A stretch of DNA of 21,179 nucleotides from assembly GCA_009746045.1 (NCBI GenBank), contig RPFO01000444.1, positions 1-21,179 on the forward strand, written 5' to 3'. Origin of the DNA: Mesostigma viride (Eukaryota > Streptophyta > Mesostigmatophyceae > Mesostigmatales > Mesostigmataceae). The notes below the pieces were generated by a model. The model searched no databases, had not been told where the DNA came from, and saw only the letters and a program-made list of their open reading frames with translations. The position numbers were made by a program, and so were the translations under genes. Shown piece after piece: positions 14,556 to 21,179 of the stretch; position 1 is the stretch's first letter; every line of letters begins with the position of its first letter.

Positions 14556-14790
14556 GCCACAGCGTCAGCAGGCCCAGCAACAGCCCGTTCCCCAGCTCAA
14601 GGACGTCGTCCGTCGTCGCGAATCTGCGGATCCCCAGCTCGCACAGGACATCGTTCGCGAGTTCGCACCGGCCGCGGACGGATAATTGCGGCCCCGCGGC
14701 CGACACGCCGCCCCACGGAGAGCGGGTGCGGGCCGACGGAGCGATTCTGCGTTCGGACCATGCGGGATGTGCTAGCATAAGAGACGTCAT
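14527..14790 (-). CDS. Small tail-anchored membrane protein
   Basis: This is an intact 87-residue protein. It has a polar N-terminal part with LANDVLCELGIRRF and a C-terminal hydrophobic segment (LGNGLLLGLLTLWLI) followed by RRGADSS, the topology of a tail anchor. The start is supported by a palindromic TATACGTATAA about 12 bases upstream (14801-14812). The 3' end overlaps the end of the DUF5759-like gene by 29 bases. No family is recognised. Confidence 0.5.
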   Translation of the reverse strand: MTSLMLAHPAWSERRIAPSARTRSPWGGVSAAGPQLSVRGRCELANDVLCELGIRRFATTDDVLELGNGLLLGLLTLWLIRRGADSS

Positions 14791-14800
14791 TGTGTTCGCG

Positions 14801-14812
14801 TTATACGTATAA
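14801..14812 (-). promoter_or_regulatory. TATA-like palindrome before the start at 14790
   Basis: TTATACGTATAA is nearly self-complementary and ends about 10 bases upstream of the minus-strand ATG at 14790. Confidence 0.45.
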
Positions 14813-14851
14813 TGAGGCTTAATTTTTATTCGATCGATCCGTGGATCGCGA

Positions 14852-14886
14852 TGAAATAAAGGACCTTTTATTCATAAAAATAAAGG
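14852..14886 (-). terminator. Cluster of AATAAA signals after the D5-like helicase gene
   Basis: AT-rich stretch with AAATAAAGGACC, TTTTATTC and AAAAATAAAGG words. On the minus strand TTTTATTC gives GAATAAAA, downstream of the helicase stop at 14942. A self-complementary CGATCGATCC/GGATCGCG stretch lies just beyond at about 14831-14850. Confidence 0.4.
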
Positions 14887-14941
14887 AACTCATTCAACCA
14901 CTCTTGTCACCCTCCCACATCCGAGATGGACGCGCACGCGT

Positions 14942-17160
14942 TCACACGCGTCCCTGGACGTCCGCGTTCTCGGGGAAGTCCTCGACGTCGCCGCTCTCGT
15001 CGCCGACGTCCACGCCGTACAAGAAGAAGCACCTCTTCTTCCGATCACTCCCGCGCGGGTAGTGCTTGGTGACCCTCTCCAGGACGAGCTGGATGCCGTT
15101 CTCCGTGAACACGTGCTTGTAGAAGTCCTCGTCGAACACGACGCGCGTGCGGGGGTCCCTCTGTCGCAACCACTCGTTGAACCGGCGCTGGAACATCTCC
15201 CACGGGCAGTAGAAACCGTCACCCTTCTCCACCCAGGACACCGTGTTGAGGAAGGTGATGAGAGGGTTCGACGACATCTGCGCGTGGTTCCTCCACGTGG
15301 TGAACTGGACGGGGAGACACGTGTGGATGTTCCTGTGCGCCACGTATTCGATCAACTTGCGATACGCGCGGTTGGACTTGACGAGGATGTTGGCGATGTT
15401 CGACGCGATGAGTTCGTCCATGCGGTCGTCCTGCGCGGGCTTCTTGTCGAACGGGAACAGCACGAGGCGGCGGATGATCTGGCTGGCGTTGTCCCCCCTG
15501 CAGAACATCCGGTTGCCCGCCGCCAGGTAGGGCGACTTCCACTCCTGGCTGAGGGCGTCCTTGTACTTCTGCGCCAGACTCATCTTCTCCCCGCTCACGA
15601 GGGACAGCCACTCGGCCTGCTCGAGCGCAAACTTCTCGTTCAGCTCGTACGTGTAGATGCAGTACTTGTCCTTGTGCTGGGACAGGCCGAACAGGGGCTC
15701 GATGTTGTTAGAAAGGACGCCGGCGTCCTGTTTGAAGATGAGTTCGACGATGCGGACCAGGGTCGACTTGCCCGATCCGGCGATGCCCTTGAGGAACACC
15801 ATGACCTCGAACTTCTCGAGTTCTTTGAGGGAGTACAGCATCCGCCCCAGACCCAGCGCCCAGAACGCCCGGTGCACGTCGTCCGTGTAATTCTGGTCGT
15901 TCAACACCTTCGTGACGCCCTCCGTCGGGATGTCGAACCACTCGCCCGTCTCGTAGTCCCCTCGGAACGCGCCTTCCTCGAAAAGGTCCGTGTTCATGAC
16001 GACGTTCTCGAAATAGCGACACGCGCCCACGTCGTCGGGGAGGTCGCGGGCGGGGTACGGATAGAACTCGTCGACGTCCGTCCTGTAGATCCCGTTGGCG
16101 AACGCGAACACGTGGCGATCTTTCGGCTTGACCGCGAAGTCGAACGCCGAGGACCCGATGATGTTCTCCACGAGCCGCTTCTTGTTGCCGTTCTCGTTCG
16201 TCATCATCTTCCACACCATCGGGTTGCCTGTGTCGGTCTGCTTGGTGATCCACTCCTCCACCGACATGAGCCGTTCCCAGAAGTGGGTGTCGTGTCCCTC
16301 GCTCGTGAACACGCGCGCGTACACGCCGTCGTCGCCGTCCGCCCCCTTCCTCAGCTTCAGCACGTTCCATTGCGCGGAGATGATGAGGAGCAGGCGCTGG
16401 TACTCTTTCAGTTCCCCCGCGCCGGAACTCAGCCGCACCGTCAAACGCGGCAAGTTCTCCCGGACCTTTTTCGGGACGCGCGCCTCGACCACGCTGCACA
16501 CAGCCTCGCGGAGGGAAAGACGCGCGAGTGGGCGAAGAACAGGGTGTCCATCCACACCTCCAGCCCCTGCCCCCTGCGCTCCTCCACCTCGGCGATCAGG
16601 TTGAAGATCTTGCCGGTCGCGCACACCATCCGCGTCTCCACGGACTTGCAAAGGTCGTTCACGTCGTCCGCCGTGTCCACCTTCTGCCAACATGCCGCGT
16701 GGCGCTCCCCGGGGCTCATCCCGTCCGGATCTTCCGGCCCGAGCTCGAAGATGTCGCACAGGATCTCGACCACGGGGCAATCGACGACGGCGGCCTTCAG
16801 CGTGTGGAGGTACTCGCCGAGCGCGTCGTCCGACATGCCTTGCACGCCCTCGGAAACTCCTTGACGTCCTCGTCGGTCGCCAGGCCGCGGCGGAAGTCCC
16901 GCAAGACCCCGTCCTCCTGGCTGTCCAGGACATCGTCTCCGTCCTCCTCTCCCTCCCCCCCTCCCCCGCCCCTCGTCCACTCGGACGGTCCGAGTGTCCC
17001 GGTTCGCCTCGGGTACATCCCCCGCGTCCGTCATATCCGCGTCCCTCGCCCCCCTTCCCAGCCCGAGACCTCGCCCCGGCCCCCTCTCTTCGCGTATTCG
17101 TACCTGCTCGGCGAGGGCCGGTACGATCGCGTCGTCGAGGCCGGGCTCGATCGGAGCCAT
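14942..17160 (-). CDS. D5-like superfamily 3 helicase (D5_N plus SF3), N-terminal frameshifts
   Basis: Start at 17160 (MAPIEPGLDD), after a TATA-like ATTATATCC. From 16500 to 14942 the frame is intact. It shows a D5_N-type region with HVFAFANGIYRTDVDEFYPYP. The SF3 ATPase follows: Walker A GIAGSGKST at 15761-15787, Walker B-like IYTYELNEKF, motif C PYLAAGNRMF near 15501-15530, and the arginine region IIRRLVLFPF. The C-terminal winged part includes WEMFQRRFNEWL. The N-terminal 200 residues need three frame changes: in the C-rich run 16951-16970, near 16850-16865, and at GGG 16513-16515. Two of these equal one missing base. The protein would be about 740 residues. It unwinds DNA at the replication fork, and the AEP primase domain often fused to it is encoded separately at 1714-3240. 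Confidence 0.88.
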
Positions 17161-17162
17161 CG

Positions 17163-17170
17163 GATATAAT
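17163..17170 (-). promoter_or_regulatory. TATA-like motif before the helicase start
   Basis: GATATAAT, read on the minus strand as ATTATATC, lies three bases upstream of the ATG at 17160. Confidence 0.45.
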
Positions 17171-17287
17171 TTATCCGTATACAAATTCCGTGGCGGACGC
17201 GAACCCGTGACAGATGACGGTATAATTCGATCCGCTCACGAAAATTATGCCGCGTATTGGTACGCTTGGTGGTCGGTTCCGCTCGCA

Positions 17288-17602
17288 ATGGATCACCCGA
17301 TCGTGTCGGAAGCCTTGTCGGCGACGTCGTTCGTATTCTCGTACGCCCTCACGTCCGTTTTGCCGTACGATTTCGACATCCACTGCGACGTGGTGAAGGC
17401 GCTGGTGGTCTTTTCGGGGTCCTACCGCGCCACGAAGAAGGCGGACATCTCGGTGCTGTTGACGGGCATCTACTTCTTACTGAAGACGTTGATGCCGTCC
17501 CGGGCGCGCATGTTCCCTGACGCCGGGCCGAAGTCGGCGCCGGACGACGCGCGCAACCCCGTGACGAGCACGAAGTCATCTCGCGTTGACAAGAGACCGT
17601 AA
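17288..17602 (+). CDS. Hypothetical protein, 104 residues, possibly membrane-associated
   Basis: This is an intact frame. I chose the start at 17288 (MDHPIVSEALS); the open frame extends upstream without an ATG to a TATAATTCG motif at 17220-17228. Two moderately hydrophobic stretches occur (SATSFVFSYALTSVLPY and ISVLLTGIYFLLKTLM). A basic, proline-containing tail ends with SSRVDKRP. No family is recognised. It converges with the split minus-strand gene, with only about 15 bases between the stops, and marks the end of the GC-rich block. Confidence 0.45.
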   Translation: MDHPIVSEALSATSFVFSYALTSVLPYDFDIHCDVVKALVVFSGSYRATKKADISVLLTGIYFLLKTLMPSRARMFPDAGPKSAPDDARNPVTSTKSSRVDKRP

Positions 17603-17617
17603 GCCTACCGTTGCGCA

Positions 17618-18218
17618 TCATTCGGAAGGCATACGGTGGACAATTTGCCTTTTTGGGAAAGCAAGTGGCGTGGCAAGTCTTTCGGCGGTTAACGTCAGGG
17701 GCTCCGTATCAAAGAGAGAGATTGCTTCGGGTTTTGGCGACTCCGCAATGACATCTGCATCGTCCTGATCGGTGTCACTGCTCTCCTTGCTACGAGTCGG
17801 CTTCGAAATTCCACCATCCGCTGGAGACGCGCGGGGGTCACATCCTCGCGTTTAAATCGTTCCACGTCCGATCGTCGACTCCGACTTCCTCAGCTCTCTT
17901 CGTGGCTTCTTGCCAGGCCATCCGACTCCACTCTCGCGCGCTTTCGAGTACACCGCCTGGCGTCGCCCCTTCCGCATTCGCCGCCTGTTCAAACTGGTCA
18001 CTCGACCATCCGAGTTTATGGGACTGTATCCGAGCACGTTCCCAGTCGGATTTGCGTTCGGACGCCGCGTTCTCGAGTGCTACGATATTTTGCCAGGTCG
18101 TTGAAAGTGATCGATTTCGCGAGTTGACATCTTTGCGTCCGCGGATGCGCGGTCACGGGCTTCTTTCCACTTACGCGTTATGTTTTCCTCGAGTTGGGGT
18201 ATGGTCATCCCGTCGCCG
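17618..18218 (-). pseudogene. 3' half of a gene split by a retrotransposon, with frameshifts
   Basis: Immediately left of the retrotransposon the frame of the 5' half continues (DGMTIPQLEENITRKWKEAR). It then changes frame by one missing base three times: at an AAAA run near 18090, at a TTT run near 17853, and near 17785. Readable pieces are ALENAASERKSDWERARI, GVLESAREWSRMAWQEATKR, REDVTPARLQRMVEFRSRL and ESPKPEAISLFDTEPLT, ending at a stop at 17618-17620. Its base composition is less GC-rich than the genes to the left. The protein appears to be built of degenerate repeats beginning with a tryptophan helix. I do not recognise the family. Confidence 0.6.
18214..18218. repeat. Left target-site duplication (CGCCG)
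   Basis: CGCCG directly precedes the left LTR and is repeated at 20770-20774 directly after the right LTR. A 5-bp duplication is typical of LTR retrotransposon integrase. Confidence 0.88.
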
Positions 18219-18728
18219 TGTTACAAGCATGTGTGATTATTATGGGGACTTAAATTAATAATTTGTAGGTGGTGAATCATTGCCGACTTAAGCGTCAGGA
18301 GCCAGGAAAATTATTTATTACGTCCATATGGTGTGGCTTTCCATGGCTACCTCAAGGTAGCGTGAACATTGGTAATTATGGTAGGTGAGTGGTGGCGGCG
18401 GCCCTGGTATGGGCATGGGCCGACAATGGGTCGATAACGACAGCTGGTATGTTGGAACATGGTGCATGCGCATGCATGACTCGGTACGGCATGGTATGAC
18501 ATGCACATGACACAATACTATAATCTGGTGAAGATAGTGACCAATGGTCCTAGTGCCATTGTACAACTTGGCACATAGTCATAGTGTCCGTTCACGTAGG
18601 ACAAATCCCACTTAGGTACTACTATCCGAGCATATCTATTTGTTAATTAGGGCTCGAATACAGTTGCCCGTATTATAGATTTCTGCACGGTCAGCATAAT
18701 GGGCATATTCAAGACAGGATTCTTGACA
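18219..18728 (-). repeat. 3' LTR (left copy)
   Basis: On the minus strand it runs TGTCAAG...ACA. From 18236 to 18728 it matches the right copy at a constant offset of 2041, apparently without differences. Only the 17 bases at its left end differ. A minus-strand AATAAA at 18314-18319 is a likely polyadenylation signal. The 82-residue open frame within it (18318-18566) is probably not a gene. Confidence 0.9.
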
Positions 18729-18737
18729 CCCTCCTTG
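18729..18737 (-). other. Polypurine tract
   Basis: On the minus strand this is CAAGGAGGG, immediately upstream of the 3' LTR, where plus-strand DNA priming is expected during reverse transcription. Confidence 0.7.
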
Positions 18738-19222
18738 CACATGATGCTGTCTATAAATACAAATGCTAGATCCTGGCGAGGGTAGTCGGGTACCTAAGTG
18801 GATTCCCTCCTTACACGACACCCTGGTCTTGATATAAAACAGCAAGAAAAATGAAGGCAAGGTTGTGTAGCCCCATATTGTCACATGGAGTGCGCCACAC
18901 GAGGGTGGAGCCAAACTGGAAACAGGCTCTTAAGCTGTAAAGACTGGTTGCTCAGTGTTGAGTCTGGATGCAGACTGTAGCCGGTACTGGTTGATGCCAG
19001 GGTTGCAGCTGGAAACGTTGGGTACTGGTAGCTGCTGGTAAACCGGTGACGTCAGCTGCTGTGTGTGCACACACGATCTATATGCTGTGTGTGGGTACAG
19101 TTTCTTGTGTGGTGCTGGTAGTGCTACTTTGACTTGTTTGCCAACAGGGTTTGGTGCAACTTACTGCAACTACTACAAGGTGAACTGTGACGTGAGAATG
19201 TAGAGCTGGTTGCTGGACTGCT

Positions 19223-19360
19223 ACTTGCTAGCTAGACAAGTGCGTGCAGCTGACTGCAGCTACTATCTACTCTACGCCTGTGGTGGAGAGTCATGCATGT
19301 GCTGCTGGGTGCTACTACTTCTCCTTGCTGGCTAGGCAAGTGTGGGTAGCTGCCTGCATG
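19223..19360. repeat. Degenerate direct repeat about 100 bases apart
   Basis: CTTGCTAGCTAGACAAGTG near 19224 and CTTGCTGGCTAGGCAAGTG near 19324 are close copies, and the similarity continues into the following CAGCTGACTGCAG and TAGCTGCCTGCATG. This is a tandem-like structure within the retrotransposon interior. Confidence 0.5.
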
Positions 19361-20242
19361 GACTATGCAGTGTACTCTGTTCCTGCTGGTGTTGCCTGCT
19401 GTGCTTGTTGATGCCAGTGTGATGGTGCTGATGGGACTGAATGATAAAACTGCAACTAGTGCTGAAAACAACGTGGGGATTAGTGAGCACCCTCCTTAGT
19501 GTGGTGTGCAGCTGTGTCAGCAGGCTGGCCTTGAGAGCAGGACCCAGGGAATATTCCCTTTTTTCTTGGAAACTTGGAGCACGGCAGGTTCTGGGCTCTT
19601 GAAGTGATGACCGTTTAAAAAAAAAGGAATTCCGGTTTAAAAGAATGCGCCCAAAAGAATGTTGATGCCACGCGAAATGGTGCCGGTACAAAAGAAAGAC
19701 CGGTTCTCATGAAAAATTCTTGAGGTAAACAGCTCCGCCGATTTCTCGTCGATGCTCACAGCTCGCGCGGCTCAGTGGGAGCCCGTCAGTGACCCCGCGC
19801 CGATTGAACGCACTGCACTCGGCCAAAAATGTGCTGCCAGGTAAAAAATCACTGGCGCTGCCTGGAACCAGAGCCGGCACCTTTTGAGTGCCAGGCTTCA
19901 GTGCCGACGTCCCCATCACCGAAATGTTGGCGTTTGATCAGTTTCGGGTATATATAAGTATAAAAGCGTAGATCTGGCCTGCGCACCGGAGCTTGGGAAA
20001 TTCTTGACGGATTTTAGCGACGGTAGGTGTCACCCCGAATATTTGGTGTTACCACACGTTGAAGTAGGTCGATTGAACGCCTGGAATTTCACGGTAGCAT
20101 CTGCGCCATAATCATGGTCGTATCAAGTACAAGAATTCGACCAAGCTGCTCCGTATATGAAAATATTAACAATGATCAAGGCGCTCAATAAATGTGAGCT
20201 GCCGCTTAGAGGTTGGTTAATTCCGTTGAAAAATCTTGCCCC

Positions 20243-20257
20243 GGACCTCCGATGCCA
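20243..20257 (-). other. Primer-binding site
   Basis: On the minus strand this reads TGGCATCGGAGGTCC, directly after the 5' LTR end (...TTAACA). The first 12 bases resemble the TGGTATCAGAGC complement of initiator tRNA-Met used by many LTR retrotransposons, with differences at positions 4 and 8 and at position 12. Confidence 0.65.
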
Positions 20258-20769
20258 TGTTAAAAGGCATGGGGTTATTATTATGGGGACTTAAATTAAT
20301 AATTTGTAGGTGGTGAATCATTGCCGACTTAAGCGTCAGGAGCCAGGAAAATTATTTATTACGTCCATATGGTGTGGCTTTCCATGGCTACCTCAAGGTA
20401 GCGTGAACATTGGTAATTATGGTAGGTGAGTGGTGGCGGCGGCCCTGGTATGGGCATGGGCCGACAATGGGTCGATAACGACAGCTGGTATGTTGGAACA
20501 TGGTGCATGCGCATGCATGACTCGGTACGGCATGGTATGACATGCACATGACACAATACTATAATCTGGTGAAGATAGTGACCAATGGTCCTAGTGCCAT
20601 TGTACAACTTGGCACATAGTCATAGTGTCCGTTCACGTAGGACAAATCCCACTTAGGTACTACTATCCGAGCATATCTATTTGTTAATTAGGGCTCGAAT
20701 ACAGTTGCCCGTATTATAGATTTCTGCACGGTCAGCATAATGGGCATATTCAAGACAGGATTCTTGACA
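20258..20769 (-). repeat. 5' LTR (right copy)
   Basis: This is the upstream LTR of the minus-oriented element. It is identical in all parts I compared to the left copy, except the first 19 bases (20258-20276), which carry several differences and a net 2-base length change. High identity suggests a recent insertion. Confidence 0.9.
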
Positions 20770-20774
20770 CGCCG
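20770..20774. repeat. Right target-site duplication (CGCCG)
   Basis: Directly follows the right LTR and matches the five bases at 18214-18218. Confidence 0.88.
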
Positions 20775-21136
20775 CGCGCATCGACAACTGACAACACGTA
20801 ATCCATCGAAATCCCGGCCTTTCGCGCATCGTCGAGGACCGGACGCCATTCGTCTTGTGATTCTCGTTTCAATTGTTGAAATATGTCGTTCGGTTTGATA
20901 TTACCGACGTTCTGGAGACGTCCGCGCAGAACCTTCGACTCTCTCGATTGGAACTTGACGGCTTCTTTCGATATGCGGTCGGCGGCTTTGTAAGCTTCTT
21001 CCGGGGTTCTGTACGCATTGACGATCCTAAGGATGTACTCTCGAGGCGCTCCAAGATCGTCTCGCATACTTTTGATAACGACGCTCCACTGATTCAAGCG
21101 GGTGTCGGCAATTTTCGCAAAGTTGTAACGGGTCAT
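20770..21136 (-). pseudogene. 5' half of the gene split by the retrotransposon
   Basis: The frame starts at 21136 (MTRYNFAKIADTRLNQWSVV) and runs to the target site at 20770, where it reads VVDARG before entering the LTR. Segments such as LNQWSVVIKSMRDDLGAPR and DEWRPVLDDARKAGISMDY share a W-x(8-12)-G spacing with segments of the 3' half. Upstream, another frame reads LAKLSDDVIRKYS up to the window edge, so the true gene may begin outside the window with a further missing base between. The family is unknown. Its base composition is less GC-rich than the main viral block. Confidence 0.6.
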
Positions 21137-21179
21137 GACTGTACTTTCGGATTACGTCATCCGACAATTTCGCGAGGAC

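Larger units (their letters stand above)
18729..20257 (-). other. Non-coding interior of the retrotransposon
   Basis: This is 1529 bp with no retroviral-type protein frame. It includes a CTGGT/GCTGCT-rich part (18950-19450), within which a segment near 19223 is repeated in degenerate form at about 19323. It also has an A9 run near 19620 and a plus-strand TATATATAAGTATAAAAG at about 19949-19966. None of these can be tied to a known function. Confidence 0.6.
18219..20769 (-). mobile_element. Non-autonomous LTR retrotransposon, minus orientation
   Basis: The element is 2551 bp, bounded by two near-identical LTRs of about 510 bp and by CGCCG target-site duplications. On the minus strand the LTR begins TGTCAAG and ends in ACA. 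A primer-binding site follows the 5' LTR (20243-20257), resembling the initiator-methionine tRNA type. A polypurine tract CAAGGAGGG sits directly before the 3' LTR. The 1529-bp interior has no reading frame for gag, protease, integrase or reverse transcriptase, so the element must have been mobilised by another element's proteins (TRIM/LARD-like). It interrupts a viral gene and so inserted after viral integration. Confidence 0.92.

Noticed and set aside
15062-16864. A 600-residue open frame on the plus strand
   Set aside because: It is the antisense of the D5-like helicase, whose motifs are clear on the minus strand. Its composition is that of a GC-rich shadow frame.
18318-18566. An 82-residue frame present in both LTRs
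   Set aside because: It is identical in both copies only because the LTRs are identical. It has no recognisable domain and lies across the LTR polyadenylation signal.
18729-20257. Gag-pol coding region in the retrotransposon
   Set aside because: No frame longer than about 120 residues and no integrase, protease or reverse-transcriptase motif is visible on either strand.
1-21179. CRISPR arrays, bacterial operons or prophage
   Set aside because: There are no regularly spaced repeats, no ribosome-binding sites before starts and no phage structural genes. The gene set is that of a eukaryotic large DNA virus.

Overview
The window looks like part of a nucleocytoplasmic large DNA virus (NCLDV, giant-virus type) genome that has become endogenous in a eukaryotic chromosome. 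About 25 compact, GC-rich genes lie on both strands without introns. Several belong to families typical of NCLDVs: a D5-like SF3 helicase, a UL52/AEP-type primase, a YqaJ-type exonuclease/recombinase, an A22-type Holliday junction resolvase, a relic of an mRNA capping guanylyltransferase, a PD-(D/E)XK nuclease, a SET methyltransferase, an MSV199/KilA-N-like protein, and DUF5832-like and DUF5759-like proteins. The host cannot be named from this sequence.

Layout. Bases 1 to about 425 are lower-GC, host-like DNA with no gene I can support. A viral gene truncated at its C-terminus begins abruptly at about 425. From there to 3240 come three damaged genes: a conserved viral protein, a capping enzyme relic and a primase. 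From 3381 to 8663 lie a cobalamin adenosyltransferase, an SLATT-type two-membrane-segment protein, small unknown proteins, a DUF3179-like protein, a PD-(D/E)XK nuclease, a secreted or membrane protein, a basic protein and a SET protein. From 8727 to 12171 lie a small acidic protein, the YqaJ exonuclease, the resolvase, an unknown protein and the DUF5832-like protein. A 64-nt tRNA-like structure follows at 12196-12259. From 12483 to 17602 come the MSV199-like protein, small membrane proteins, a DUF5759-like protein and the D5-like helicase.

The right end is one minus-strand gene, different in base composition, split by a 2551-bp non-autonomous LTR retrotransposon (18219-20769). The retrotransposon is itself on the minus strand. 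It has about 510-bp LTRs, 5-bp CGCCG target-site duplications, a primer-binding site and a polypurine tract. The reading frame continues exactly across the insertion once the element and one duplication copy are discounted. This shows that an integrated viral copy later received a host transposon.

About nine genes contain frameshifts. Nearly all are equivalent to a single missing base, and many fall in homopolymer runs, while other genes are fully intact. This could be decay of an endogenous copy or uncorrected long-read errors, and the two must be separated before any gene is called dead. The retrotransposon insertion and the truncation at about 425 do not depend on that question.

Functionally, the recognisable genes serve DNA replication and recombination (primase, helicase, exonuclease, resolvase), mRNA capping and chromatin or host modification (SET). 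Three unexpected accessory genes stand out: cobalamin adenosyltransferase, SLATT and DUF3179. Many genes have a short TATA-like motif close to the start codon, and AATAAA signals lie at several gene ends.
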